64,000 bases of DNA from Thiosocius sp963753845 (GTDB taxonomy: Bacteria > Pseudomonadota > Gammaproteobacteria > Chromatiales > Chromatiaceae). Of this stretch, positions 19,165 through 27,299 are shown piece by piece. Where the stretch lies: assembly GCA_963753845.1 (NCBI GenBank), contig CAVWEI010000006.1, forward strand, positions 124,001 through 188,000, given 5' to 3'. Made by a program: the position numbers and the translations under genes. Every line of letters starts with the position of its first letter. Within the stretch, counting starts at the first letter, position 1. The notes below the pieces were generated by a model. That model saw only the letters and a list, made by a program, of their open reading frames with translations. It ran no database searches and was not told where the DNA came from.

Positions 19165-19860
19165 GTGAAGATAAACAAAGTGGCGATGGTCGTGGGTGCG
19201 CTCATGATTTCTGGCTCGGTGGCCGCCGAATTTTCGGCCAACATCGGGGCGACCAGCAACTACGTCTGGCGCGGTGTGACCCAGACCGACAACGGTCCGG
19301 CAGTCTCTGGCGGCCTTGATTACGCTCACGACAGTGGCTTCTACGCGGGCACATGGGCCTCCAACGTCGATTTTGGGGACGGTTCGGGCGCCGAGGTGGA
19401 CCTGTATGGCGGATTCGGCAACAAACTCGACAACGGCCTCGGTTACGACGTCGGGGCTACCTACTACGCCTACCCGAATTACGACGATTCGAACTTCTCC
19501 GAGATCTACGGCTCGCTCAGCTACAAGTACTTCACCGCCGGGATCAACTACACCGTGTGGTCGCAGGTCGACGACACCAAGGGCGTGAACGAAACCTTCA
19601 TCGAAGGCGACACCTACTACTACCTTTCCGGCAGCTATGAAATCAAGCCGACCTGGACCCTCGGGGGCACCGTGGGTTACTACGATTTCAAAGACGACGG
19701 CAAGGAAGGCATCGACACTAGTTACTCGTTCGCCCAGCTGGATGTCGGCAAGGGTGCGGGCGACTTCGGCGATTTCACTTTCTCGGTTTCGAAAGCCGGC
19801 AAGGAAAGTGGAAGCAACGATACCCTGGTCTTCGTCTCCTGGGCCAAGACCTTCGAATAG
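19165..19860 (+). CDS. TorF-family putative porin of the glnK-amtB operon
   Basis: 231 residues with a signal peptide (Lys-rich start, hydrophobic 7-18, cleavage near Ala-Ala at 21-22) and a beta-barrel pattern with many aromatic-girdle residues, starting NIGATSNYVWRGVTQTDNGPAVSGG. Ends in an aromatic (Thr-Phe-Glu). The NYVWRG phrase marks the TIGR02001-type 'proteobacterial' porin-like family that frequently precedes glnK-amtB. A strong ribosome site (AGGAGATAAGC) precedes GTG 19165. It is presumably the outer-membrane route for ammonium or other small nitrogen compounds, an inference from context. Confidence 0.85.
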   Translation: MKINKVAMVVGALMISGSVAAEFSANIGATSNYVWRGVTQTDNGPAVSGGLDYAHDSGFYAGTWASNVDFGDGSGAEVDLYGGFGNKLDNGLGYDVGATYYAYPNYDDSNFSEIYGSLSYKYFTAGINYTVWSQVDDTKGVNETFIEGDTYYYLSGSYEIKPTWTLGGTVGYYDFKDDGKEGIDTSYSFAQLDVGKGAGDFGDFTFSVSKAGKESGSNDTLVFVSWAKTFE

Positions 19861-19883
19861 TCAGCGCACCTGCCACGCATGCC

Positions 19884-19906
19884 GGCACCGTACAGGGTGC
19901 CGGCCT
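19884..19906 (+). promoter_or_regulatory. Hairpin in the porin-glnK gap
   Basis: GCCGGCACC and its exact reverse complement GGTGCCGGC flank a six-base loop between the porin stop and glnK, within 40 bases of the glnK start. There is no U-tract, so it is more likely an mRNA-stabilising or processing hairpin (as between unequally expressed operon genes) than a full terminator. No experimental support. Confidence 0.5.
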
Positions 19907-19929
19907 CAAACCATGAGGGAGAATCAAAT

Positions 19930-20268
19930 ATGAAACTGGTTGCAGCCATCATCAAGCCTTTCAAGCTCGATGACGTGCGCGAGGCCCTGTCGGACATCGG
20001 TGTCACGGGCATCACCGTTACCGAGGTCAAGGGCTTCGGCCGTCAGAAGGGCCATACCGAGCTTTATCGCGGCGCGGAATACGTCGTCGACTTTCTACCC
20101 AAGATCAAGGTCGAGATCGCAGTCGATGACGACCAGCTCGATGGCGTTATCGAGGCCGTCAGCGCGGCCGCCAAAACCGGCAAGATCGGCGACGGCAAGA
20201 TCTTTATCTATGAACTGATTCAGGCTGTCCGTATCCGTACGGGTGAGTCTGGTCCAGAAGCGCTCTAA
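19930..20268 (+). CDS. glnK: Nitrogen regulatory PII protein GlnK
   Basis: 112 residues, the full PII length. The T-loop carries the uridylylation target Tyr 51 in RGAEYVVDF, the B-loop KTGKIGDGKIFI is present, and the C-terminus ends RIRTGESGPEAL. PII trimers bind ATP/ADP and 2-oxoglutarate. Because amtB follows, this copy is GlnK, which plugs the ammonium channel when nitrogen is ample. SD GAGGGAGAA lies before ATG 19930. Controlled by the upstream sigma-54 promoter. Confidence 0.93.
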   Translation: MKLVAAIIKPFKLDDVREALSDIGVTGITVTEVKGFGRQKGHTELYRGAEYVVDFLPKIKVEIAVDDDQLDGVIEAVSAAAKTGKIGDGKIFIYELIQAVRIRTGESGPEAL

Positions 20269-20286
20269 CCGGGCTGGGGGTTTTCA

Positions 20287-21585
20287 ATGGAAAGCAACAT
20301 CTACGAACTCCAGTATGCGATGGACACGTTCTACTTCCTGGTGATGGGCGCGCTCGTCATGTGGATGGCGGCGGGTTTTGCCATGCTGGAAGCGGGTCTG
20401 GTGCGTGCCAAGAATACGACCGAGATCCTGACCAAGAACATCGCGCTGTATGCGGTGTCCTGCATCATGTACCTGATCTGCGGTTACGCCATCATGTACG
20501 GCGGTGACTTCCTGCTGGCCGGCATTGCCCTTGATGGTGCCGAGAACGCGGATGCGCTTACTGCAACCGTGCTGAAAGAGTCGGCCGAGGCTGGGTTTGG
20601 CGGCGATTCGGTGTATTCGGATGCCTCGGACTTCTTCTTCCAGGTGGTGTTCGTTGCGACCGCCATGTCGATCGTCTCCGGTGCCGTTGCCGAGCGCATG
20701 AAGCTCTGGGCATTCCTGCTGTTCGCGGTGGTGATGACCGGGTTTATCTATCCGATGGAGGGCAACTGGACTTGGGGCGGCGGTTCGGTGTTCGGCCTCT
20801 ACAGCCTGGGCGACGACTTCGGCTTCTCCGACTTTGCCGGTTCCGGCATCGTGCATATGGCCGGTGCCTCCGCTGCGCTGGCCGGTGTCCTGCTGCTGGG
20901 TCCGCGCAAGGGCAAGTACACCGCGGATGGCAAGGTGAACGCCATTCCCGGCGCCAACCTGCCGCTGGCCACGCTAGGTACCTTCATCCTGTGGATGGGC
21001 TGGTTCGGCTTCAACGGCGGCTCGGTGCTCAAGCTCGGCGACATCGCCAATGCCAACTCGGTCGCGATGGTCTTCCTGAATACCAACACCGCCGCTGCCG
21101 GCGGCCTGGTAACCGCACTGGTCGTCGCCCGTCTGCTGTTCGGCAAGGCCGACCTGACCATGGCGCTTAACGGCGCCCTGGCGGGCCTGGTGGCGATCAC
21201 CGCCGAGCCCTCCACCCCGTCACCGCTGGTTGCAACGATGATTGGTGCCGTAGGCGGCCTTCTGGTCGTGTTCGCGATCCTGACCATCGACAAGATGAAG
21301 ATCGACGACCCGGTCGGTGCCATCTCGGTGCACGGCGTGGTCGGCTTCTGGGGCCTGATGGCCGTGCCCCTTACCAACGACGGGACCAGTTTCCTCGGTC
21401 AGCTGGTCGGCGCCGGGACCATCTTCGCCTGGGTATTCGGTGCGAGCTTCGTGGTTTGGCTGGTGATCAAGGCGGTCATGGGCATCCGCGTCAGCGAAGA
21501 AGAGGAATACGAGGGTACCGACATCGGTGAGTGTGGTCTGGAGGCCTACCCGGAGTTCACCGGTACTCGAGGTTCCGGTATGTAA
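20287..21585 (+). CDS. amtB: Ammonium transporter AmtB
   Basis: 432 residues with eleven hydrophobic segments. Signature DFAGSGIVHMAGASAALAG and the pore region GFNGGSVL are intact, and the twin-histidine regions (VHMAG; VHGVVGFWG) are visible. The C-terminal cytosolic tail (EYEGTDIGECGLEAYPEF) is the GlnK-contacting type. The mature protein lacks the cleavable signal of E. coli AmtB. Third gene of the nitrogen-regulated operon, 18 bases after glnK. Confidence 0.94.
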   Translation: MESNIYELQYAMDTFYFLVMGALVMWMAAGFAMLEAGLVRAKNTTEILTKNIALYAVSCIMYLICGYAIMYGGDFLLAGIALDGAENADALTATVLKESAEAGFGGDSVYSDASDFFFQVVFVATAMSIVSGAVAERMKLWAFLLFAVVMTGFIYPMEGNWTWGGGSVFGLYSLGDDFGFSDFAGSGIVHMAGASAALAGVLLLGPRKGKYTADGKVNAIPGANLPLATLGTFILWMGWFGFNGGSVLKLGDIANANSVAMVFLNTNTAAAGGLVTALVVARLLFGKADLTMALNGALAGLVAITAEPSTPSPLVATMIGAVGGLLVVFAILTIDKMKIDDPVGAISVHGVVGFWGLMAVPLTNDGTSFLGQLVGAGTIFAWVFGASFVVWLVIKAVMGIRVSEEEEYEGTDIGECGLEAYPEFTGTRGSGM

Positions 21586-21610
21586 GCGGGACCTTGTCCC
21601 AGCAGTATTC

Positions 21611-21637
21611 AAGGGCGCCTTCGGGCGCCCTTTTTTG
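21611..21637 (+). terminator. Rho-independent terminator after amtB
   Basis: A GC-rich hairpin (AAGGGCGCC, loop TTC, GGGCGCCCTT region) followed directly by a run of six T residues (TTTTTT). Placed 26 bases after the amtB stop, it closes the porin-glnK-amtB operon before the convergent M14 peptidase gene. Confidence 0.88.
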
Positions 21638-21733
21638 CTCTTTCAGGGCAGTGTCGGCAAGGGGCATCCGATCTCGCAGGTTCGCTTCGGCCGGGACCGG
21701 CTCGCGGGGCAAGGCTTCGCCTTCCCCGGCCGC

Positions 21734-22783
21734 TCAGACGATCGGCGGCTCTTCTATCAGTTCGGGTGGAGCGATATCCGAACCCTCTTGCAAGGCATCC
21801 AGGTGCTGTTCCAGCAGCGAGGTGTGGCGGGTGCGGCCGACGTGGAACAGGGCCTCGCCCTCGAACACCAGGGGCAGGCAGGCGCGCCCGATCACCACGC
21901 CGTCGTAGGGTGCCGGCATCGGGATCTCGGATTCGCCGATCGGGTCGGCCACCAGCCCGAGTGCCTCGCCCTTCCTGACCAAGGCGCCGAGCTTGGCCTG
22001 GGTGCGCAGGATCCCGCTCTTCGGGGCGCGTTGCCAGCTGCTCGAACGCAGGACAGCACTCGGTTTGCTCGGTTTGCGTTTGCTGGGCGGCAGCATGGCG
22101 AGCGTGCGCAACACGTTCATGCAGCCACGCAGGCCGATCTGGATGGACATCTCCTCGAACCGAAGGGCCTCGCCGGCCTCGTACACCATGACCGGGATAC
22201 CGATGTCCGCCGCAGCCCCGCGCAGCGAGCCGTCCGGTGCGGCCGAGTGCAGGAGGACTGGTGCGCTGAAGACCCTGGCCAATGGTTCGAGTATGGGATC
22301 GTTGATGTCAGCGCGGATCTGCGGCAGGTTGTCGCGGTGGATGGCTGCCGTGTGCAGGTCTATCCCGAGATCCGAGCGGCCGACGACCTCGGACATGAAT
22401 GCATGGCCCAGGCGGCCGGCCATGGACCCGGTCTCGCTGCCTGGAAAGCTGCGGTTGAGGTCGCGCCGGTCGGGCAGGTAGCGCGAGCGGTTGTGGAAAC
22501 CGAACACGTTCACGATCGGGACGGCCAGCAGGGTCCCGCGCAGGCGCTTGAGCTGCGGCATGCGCAGCAGGCGTCGGATGATCTCGACGCCATTGATCTC
22601 GTCGCCGTGCACCGCGGCGCTGACGAACAGCACGGGGCCGTCCTGCACGCCGTGCACGACCTGTACCGGCATACTCACCGGGTCGTTGGTATACAGGCCG
22701 GGCAGCGCCAGGTTGACAGTCCGGCGTGTGCCGGCGGGGATGAGTTTCCCGTCGATCTCGAAATCGGGACGTCTCTTCGCCAT
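21734..22783 (-). CDS. Succinylglutamate desuccinylase/aspartoacylase family (M14-like) zinc hydrolase
   Basis: 349 residues. The zinc-binding sequence VHGDEINGVEIIRRLL (His and Glu ligands) is followed by the third ligand region DLHTAAIHRDNLPQIRAD. The C-terminal domain has a beta-barrel/biotinyl-like fold (LGALVRKGEALGLVADPIGE). Family members remove acyl or amino acid groups from amino acid amides. Here it lies one base after rimK, suggesting a role with glutamate-ligase products, though this is context only. The length fits the AstE/AspA-like group with the C-terminal extension. Confidence 0.85.
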   Translation of the reverse strand: MAKRRPDFEIDGKLIPAGTRRTVNLALPGLYTNDPVSMPVQVVHGVQDGPVLFVSAAVHGDEINGVEIIRRLLRMPQLKRLRGTLLAVPIVNVFGFHNRSRYLPDRRDLNRSFPGSETGSMAGRLGHAFMSEVVGRSDLGIDLHTAAIHRDNLPQIRADINDPILEPLARVFSAPVLLHSAAPDGSLRGAAADIGIPVMVYEAGEALRFEEMSIQIGLRGCMNVLRTLAMLPPSKRKPSKPSAVLRSSSWQRAPKSGILRTQAKLGALVRKGEALGLVADPIGESEIPMPAPYDGVVIGRACLPLVFEGEALFHVGRTRHTSLLEQHLDALQEGSDIAPPELIEEPPIV

Positions 22784-22784
22784 G

Positions 22785-23690
22785 TCAGCCTTTGCCGCGG
22801 GTCTTGGTCTTGTGCGGTTGGTGATTTTTTTCGATGAACTGGATGATCAGGCTCGCGACGTCCTTCTGCGAGGCCCCCTCGATGCCTTCGAGTCCGGGTG
22901 ACGAATTGACCTCCATCACGACCGGTCCGTGGTTGGAACGCAGGATATCCACGCCGCACACGTTGAGCCCCATGATGCTGCTTGCGCGCACGGCGGTGGA
23001 ACGCTCCTCGGGGGTCAGCCGAATCAGCGTTGCGCTGCCGCCCCGGTGCAGGTTGGAGCGGAATTCGCCCTCTTTGCCCTGCCGTTTCATCGCGGCAACG
23101 ACCTTGCCGCCCACCACCAGGCAGCGAATATCGGCTCCGCCGGCCTCCTTGATGAATTCCTGGATCAGGATGTTGGCCTTGAGGCCCATGAAGGCCTCGA
23201 TCACGCTCTCGGCGGCCTTTTCCGTCTCGGCCAGGACCACCCCGATACCCTGGGTGCCTTCGAGCAACTTGATCACCGCCGGCGCCCCGCCGACCATCTT
23301 CAGCATGTCCTGCACGTCGTCGGGGGAGTGTGCAAAGCCGGTTACCGGCAGCCCGATGCCCCTGCGCGCCAACAGTTGCAGTGAGCGCAGCTTGTCGCGC
23401 GAACGGTTGATGGCGACTGACTCGTTCAGGGGATAGACGCCCATCATCTCGAACTGGCGCAGCACGGCGGCGCCGTAAAAGGTTACCGAAGCACCGATCC
23501 GGGGGATCACGGCGTCGAAACCCTGCAGGTTTTCACCCTTGTAGTGCATCGAGGGACGCATCGAGGTGATGTTCATGTAGCAACGCAGGGGATCGAGCAC
23601 CCGGACCGAGTGTTCGCGGGCCTGGGCGGCCTCGACCAGCCGGCGGGTCGAGTACAGCTTTGGGTTGCGGGACAGGATGGCGAGTTTCAT
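22785..23690 (-). CDS. rimK: ATP-grasp ligase, RimK (ribosomal protein S6 glutamate ligase) family
   Basis: 301 residues. The N-terminal RimK fold ends at VIPRIGASVTFYGAAVLRQFEMMG; then the ATP-grasp module (VIKLLEGTQGIGVVLAE, and the metal-binding EVNSSPGLEGIEGAS) near the C-terminus. E. coli RimK (300 residues) adds glutamates to the C-terminus of S6, and some homologues make poly-glutamate or modify cofactor F420. The start overlaps the RimB-like gene stop (ATGA). Confidence 0.92.
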   Translation of the reverse strand: MKLAILSRNPKLYSTRRLVEAAQAREHSVRVLDPLRCYMNITSMRPSMHYKGENLQGFDAVIPRIGASVTFYGAAVLRQFEMMGVYPLNESVAINRSRDKLRSLQLLARRGIGLPVTGFAHSPDDVQDMLKMVGGAPAVIKLLEGTQGIGVVLAETEKAAESVIEAFMGLKANILIQEFIKEAGGADIRCLVVGGKVVAAMKRQGKEGEFRSNLHRGGSATLIRLTPEERSTAVRASSIMGLNVCGVDILRSNHGPVVMEVNSSPGLEGIEGASQKDVASLIIQFIEKNHQPHKTKTRGKG

Positions 23691-24193
23691 TTCGATTCCT
23701 TTTTTAATTTGCCTGGGCGGCCGGCGAGATAGGACGCGGAGGGATCGACGCAGAAACCGCCGGCACTCATTGATGTACGGCCGAGCAGCATGCGAAACCG
23801 CATGCTGTCACGGTTGGTTAGGGTCAGCTCGATCACCTGATCGAAATCCAGCAGCGCGAGTCGGGTGCGGATGACATAGCGCAGTTCACTATGCCCCCCC
23901 GAGTCCGAGACCTGGCGCTGGTCCACCACCTCGGCCTCGCAGTGTACGACCTTGTCGTCATTCCTTTGTACAGGGTGCACGCCAAAACGGACATAGTCGC
24001 GTCCCTCATGGCTGACCGGGTCGACATAGAAGGCATGCAGGCAGGAGGTGCGTGCACCGGTATCCACCTTGGCCTTGATCCGCCCGATGCCCAGGTCGGG
24101 CAACGCGAGCCATTCGCGCCACCCGAGCGTCCGCTGTTGGTCAATCAAGGGTCGGTTCCTCGTTTTTTTCCGTGCCACCCGCCCGCGCGACAT
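23687..24193 (-). CDS. RimB-like ATP-dependent zinc protease family protein
   Basis: 168 residues from ATG 24193. Key features are an early LGWREWLALPDLGIGRIKAKVDTGARTSCLHAF aspartyl-protease-like DTGA motif, and the phrase LGRTSMSAGGFCVDPSASYL. RimB in Pseudomonas is a retropepsin-like protease paired with RimK that controls ribosomal protein S6 modification. The pairing rimB-rimK-M14 peptidase here matches that logic. A longer frame continues to 24331, but it is not family-like. Confidence 0.82.
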   Translation of the reverse strand: MSRGRVARKKTRNRPLIDQQRTLGWREWLALPDLGIGRIKAKVDTGARTSCLHAFYVDPVSHEGRDYVRFGVHPVQRNDDKVVHCEAEVVDQRQVSDSGGHSELRYVIRTRLALLDFDQVIELTLTNRDSMRFRMLLGRTSMSAGGFCVDPSASYLAGRPGKLKKESK

Positions 24194-24555
24194 CCGCAGA
24201 CAAATGCACCAACCGTTGTGGAAACGGGATCTCGATGCCTGCCTCTCGAAAGGCGTCGTCCAGGGTAAACAGGGTGTCGCTGCGCACGGAAATTCTGTAG
24301 TCGATGTTCTGGATGAAGAAGCGCAACTCAAAGTTGATCAAATTGTCGCCGAATGCCACGAAGTATACCCCTGGCGCGCTCGCTTGCGGGTCATAAAGAC
24401 CCGTCGATGAAGGCTCCAATGCGGGTTTTGGCGGGCTTTCGCGCACTTTCGGGTGCACCACTGCCATAGCCGACCCAGACCGGTACCGTCACATATCCGA
24501 ACGCGTCCGAGGGCATCAGGTTGGCCACCTGATTCGATATCAGGTCGAATTCAGC
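24141..24555 (-). pseudogene. Remnant of an MscS-type mechanosensitive channel (3' end only, frameshifted)
   Basis: Two frames on the minus strand together spell the cytosolic part of an MscS channel. First comes LISNQVANLMPSDAFGYVTVPVWVGYGS (translated around 24460-24555). After a shift near 24455-24465 comes PGVYFVAFGDNLINFELRFF and a C-terminus ending EAGIEIPFPQRLVHL. The membrane domain is absent: a DUF4124 gene begins at 24664 in the opposite direction. The gene is thus dead. The 3' end overlaps the RimB-like gene by about 50 bases, so it once sat just upstream on the same strand. Confidence 0.75.
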
Positions 24556-24663
24556 ACCGCCACCGGGGCATGGCCGAGGGTCCGGACGGTTTCGGGGAGG
24601 CTTTCCCAGGGTCCGGTTCGACAGGGGCCAGCGGGGTGAGAATGCCGGCGTTATCATAGCCCC

Positions 24664-25146
24664 ATGGCCGATCCGAGAAATCCATGGATTCAATTCGCGC
24701 TGGCAATGGCATGGCTGCTGTCAGTGCCGTCTGTCCCGGCCGCGGAGGTATTCCGCTGGACCGACGAAAGCGGACAGGTCCACTACGGCGAGCGTCCACC
24801 GCTGGAGGGGGCGGACAGGATCGAGCTTCCACAGAGTGGTTCCCCGGCGCCGGGCGTGGATGCCGGAATTGCGCAGCGCCGCGAGCGCCAGGGCCGTCTG
24901 CTCGATGCCTACGAGTACGAGCGCGCGCAGAAAAAGGCCAGGCAGGCACTGGAGGAAGAGCAGCGGCAGAAGGCCGCCACCAGGTGCGCAAGGATCCAGC
25001 AGTACTGGCGTCGTCTATCCTACGCGGGGCCGGTATACCAGACCCGCGCCGACGGCACGCGCGAATACCTGAGCGACCCGCAGCGCGAATCGGAAAAGGC
25101 GCGCGTCCTGCCCTCTTATGTCCAGGCCTGTGGCAAGGAGCCATAG
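24664..25146 (+). CDS. DUF4124 domain secreted protein
   Basis: 160 residues: signal peptide (hydrophobic 10-22, cleavage near PAAEV), then the DUF4124 motif VFRWTDESGQVHYGERPP, and a long basic/acidic helical region with EYERAQKKARQALEEEQRQKAA (coiled coil). The final 40 residues contain YAGPVYQTRADGTREYLSDPQRESEKARV. Typical of gammaproteobacterial periplasmic proteins of unknown role. The alpha/beta hydrolase gene follows within five bases. Confidence 0.83.
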   Translation: MADPRNPWIQFALAMAWLLSVPSVPAAEVFRWTDESGQVHYGERPPLEGADRIELPQSGSPAPGVDAGIAQRRERQGRLLDAYEYERAQKKARQALEEEQRQKAATRCARIQQYWRRLSYAGPVYQTRADGTREYLSDPQRESEKARVLPSYVQACGKEP

Positions 25147-25150
25147 AACG

Positions 25151-25813
25151 GTGGCGCGGACGGGCGATGACCATCCGGCCCCCCGGGTGATCCTGCTGCA
25201 TGGGATGGCGCGCACCGCACGCTCGATGAAACCGCTGGTCCGCGATCTGTGCCGTGCGGGCTATCGTGTGCACAATGTCGACTATCCCACGCGCCCCTAC
25301 GACGTGGCCGGCCTGGTCGAACGTTACGTGCGGCCGGCCGTCGCTGCCTGCGGCAGCGATCTACCCGTGCATGTGGTGACCCATTCGATGGGCGGCATCC
25401 TGATCCGGTACTGCCTGCAGTCCACCGACTTGCCACCTGGCAGCCGCATCGTGATGCTGGCGCCGCCCAACAATGGCAGCGAGGTCGCAGATCGCGTCAG
25501 ACACTGGCCGGCATACCGTTGGTTCATGGGGCCGGTGGGGCAACAGCTGGGCACCGGCCCGGACAGCATCGTTCATCGGCTCCGGCCGGTATCGGCCGAG
25601 ATCGGCGTGATTGCCGCGAGGCGTTCGATTCAACCTTGGTTTTCGACGCTAATCCCCGGCCCGGACGACGGTGCCGTGTCGGTGGAGAGCACGCGACTGG
25701 CAGAGATGCGCGACTTCATCGTGGTCGACAGCAGCCATTCTCTGATGCTGTTCAACGGCGAGGTTCGAAGGCAGGTAGGCCATTTTCTGTCCACCGGGCG
25801 ATTCGCCCATTAG
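25151..25813 (+). CDS. Alpha/beta hydrolase, triacylglycerol lipase/esterase-like
   Basis: 220 residues from GTG 25151, chosen because AAGGAG at 25134-25139 precedes it and because the ATG at 25118 would overlap the previous gene by 29 bases. Core motifs are LLHGMARTARSMKPLV and the nucleophile elbow THSMGG (Ser), followed by VMLAPPNNGSEVADRV and a C-terminal His in DSSHSLML. No signal peptide in this form. Similar proteins in Pseudomonas are called lipase or cutinase-like without tested substrates. Confidence 0.82.
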   Translation: MARTGDDHPAPRVILLHGMARTARSMKPLVRDLCRAGYRVHNVDYPTRPYDVAGLVERYVRPAVAACGSDLPVHVVTHSMGGILIRYCLQSTDLPPGSRIVMLAPPNNGSEVADRVRHWPAYRWFMGPVGQQLGTGPDSIVHRLRPVSAEIGVIAARRSIQPWFSTLIPGPDDGAVSVESTRLAEMRDFIVVDSSHSLMLFNGEVRRQVGHFLSTGRFAH

Positions 25814-25824
25814 GCGTTAGTCGC

Positions 25825-26703
25825 TCAGCATTCGGCCAGCAGCCCATGCATCATCCGCTCGGCCTGAGCACCGTAGCCGCCTCCAAAAAGATTGAGGTGA
25901 TTCAGGACATGGTAGAGGTTGTACAGATCGCGGCGCACCCGGTAGCCGCTGTCGATCGGCCAGGCCTCGCGGTAGGCGGCATAGAAATCCGCACTGAATC
26001 CACCGAACAGTTCGGTCATGGCCAGTTCGGCCTCGCGGTCACCGTAGTAGACGGCCGGGTCGTAGATGGCCGGCTCGCCTTGTCGGGTGAAGCCGAGATT
26101 GCCGCCCCATAGGTCGCCATGCAGCAGTGAGGGTCGGGGATCATGGTCGATCAGCACTGGAAAGCAGCCCAACAATCGCTCCCCCAGGGACTGCAGGCGA
26201 CCGCCATGGCCGTTGCGTGCGGCCAGTTCGAGTTGAAAACCCAGGCGCTGTTCGCGCCAGAACGAGACCCAGTCGGGCTGCCAGGCGTTTTGCTGCGGTG
26301 TCGCGCCGATGGTGTTGTCGCGGTCCCAGCCGAATCCCCTGGCACTGCAGTGGTGCATCGCGGCCAGCTGTTGCCCTGCCTTGCCCCAGCCGGTCTTGCC
26401 GGCCCCGCCAAGATCGAGGTGTTGCATCACGATGTAGCTGACGCCCTCGACGTCGCCGGTACAGAGTACGCGCGGGACCCTGATGGTGGCGCTCGCCGCC
26501 AGTGCATCGAGGCCCGCGGCCTCGGCCTCGAACATGTCGAGCGCGGCGGCGCCGTTGGTCTTGACGAACCAGGTCTCGACACCGTCGCCGAGTCTGAAGG
26601 CGGCGTTGATGCAGCCACCGCCGAGGCTGTCCGGCTGCCTGGGTCGGAATGGCCGTCCGGTACGGGCGCTGATATGGTCCGCAATGTCCTGCCAGACGTT
26701 CAA
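25825..26703 (-). CDS. Fructosamine/ketosamine-3-kinase family protein
   Basis: 292 residues, the usual length. Motifs: PRQPDSLGGGCINAAFRLGDG (N-lobe glycine region), the catalytic HGDLWGGNLGF (Asp), and a downstream IYDPAVYYGDREAELAMTELFGGFSADFY metal/phosphate motif. C-terminus has the characteristic NLYHVLNHLNLFGGGYGAQAERMM. It phosphorylates protein-bound ketosamines so that they break down (deglycation). Its start follows the HNH stop by five bases, on the same strand. Confidence 0.92.
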   Translation of the reverse strand: MNVWQDIADHISARTGRPFRPRQPDSLGGGCINAAFRLGDGVETWFVKTNGAAALDMFEAEAAGLDALAASATIRVPRVLCTGDVEGVSYIVMQHLDLGGAGKTGWGKAGQQLAAMHHCSARGFGWDRDNTIGATPQQNAWQPDWVSFWREQRLGFQLELAARNGHGGRLQSLGERLLGCFPVLIDHDPRPSLLHGDLWGGNLGFTRQGEPAIYDPAVYYGDREAELAMTELFGGFSADFYAAYREAWPIDSGYRVRRDLYNLYHVLNHLNLFGGGYGAQAERMMHGLLAEC

Positions 26704-26708
26704 ACCGT

Positions 26709-27299
26709 TCAGCTGTCGTCGCTGTCGAGGCGCTCGCGCAAGGGGCTGGAGCGCGGGAAGTGGGCCCGCAGAAAGGCCATCTGGTCGGCCAGGACGTTGC
26801 GTCCCTGAAGAAAGATGTACTCGGCATGGGTAGGCGAGAATGGAATGGCGAGCAGTTGCATCTCTGCCTGTTCAGGGGTTCTGCCGGCCTTGTGGTGATT
26901 GCAGCGTGTGCATGCGGTGACCACGTTGGTCCACTGGTTCTGCCCGCCCTGGCTGATTGGGGTGACGTGATCGCGGGACAGTTCTCCGAACCTGAAGCGT
27001 TCCCCGCAGTACAGGCAGATGTGGTCATCGCGCTGGAAGAGCGCGTGGTTGTTCAGCGGGGGGGTGTAGCTCTCGCGCATCCGGTGGTTGCCGAAAGTCG
27101 CGACGATCGAGTTGATCTCGATGGTGCTGGGGCGACGGCTGCGGGCATTGATGCCGCCGTGCAGGGTGAACATGTATTCACCGCAGGCGTAGGCGATCAT
27201 GCCGAGAAAATGCAGTCGGGCCGCTTGCCGGAAGTCGATCCACTCCAGCGGCATACCTGAGGCATCGGTACGCAGAATCTGCTGTGACAGGCCGGGCAC
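26709..27299 (-). CDS. HNH endonuclease family protein
   Basis: 196 residues from GTG 27299 (frame open to 27347). The last two thirds contain an HNH/zinc-finger unit: CLYCGERFRFGELSRDHVTPISQGG and NVVTACTRCNHHKAGRTPEQAEM, i.e. two CxxC pairs that bind zinc and the His of the HNH motif (RDHVTP). The N-terminal ILRTDASGMPLEWIDFRQAARLHFLG portion is conserved in gammaproteobacteria. These stand-alone HNH proteins are chromosomally encoded in this clade and not clearly part of restriction systems; their target is unknown. Confidence 0.88.
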   Translation of the reverse strand: MPGLSQQILRTDASGMPLEWIDFRQAARLHFLGMIAYACGEYMFTLHGGINARSRRPSTIEINSIVATFGNHRMRESYTPPLNNHALFQRDDHICLYCGERFRFGELSRDHVTPISQGGQNQWTNVVTACTRCNHHKAGRTPEQAEMQLLAIPFSPTHAEYIFLQGRNVLADQMAFLRAHFPRSSPLRERLDSDDS

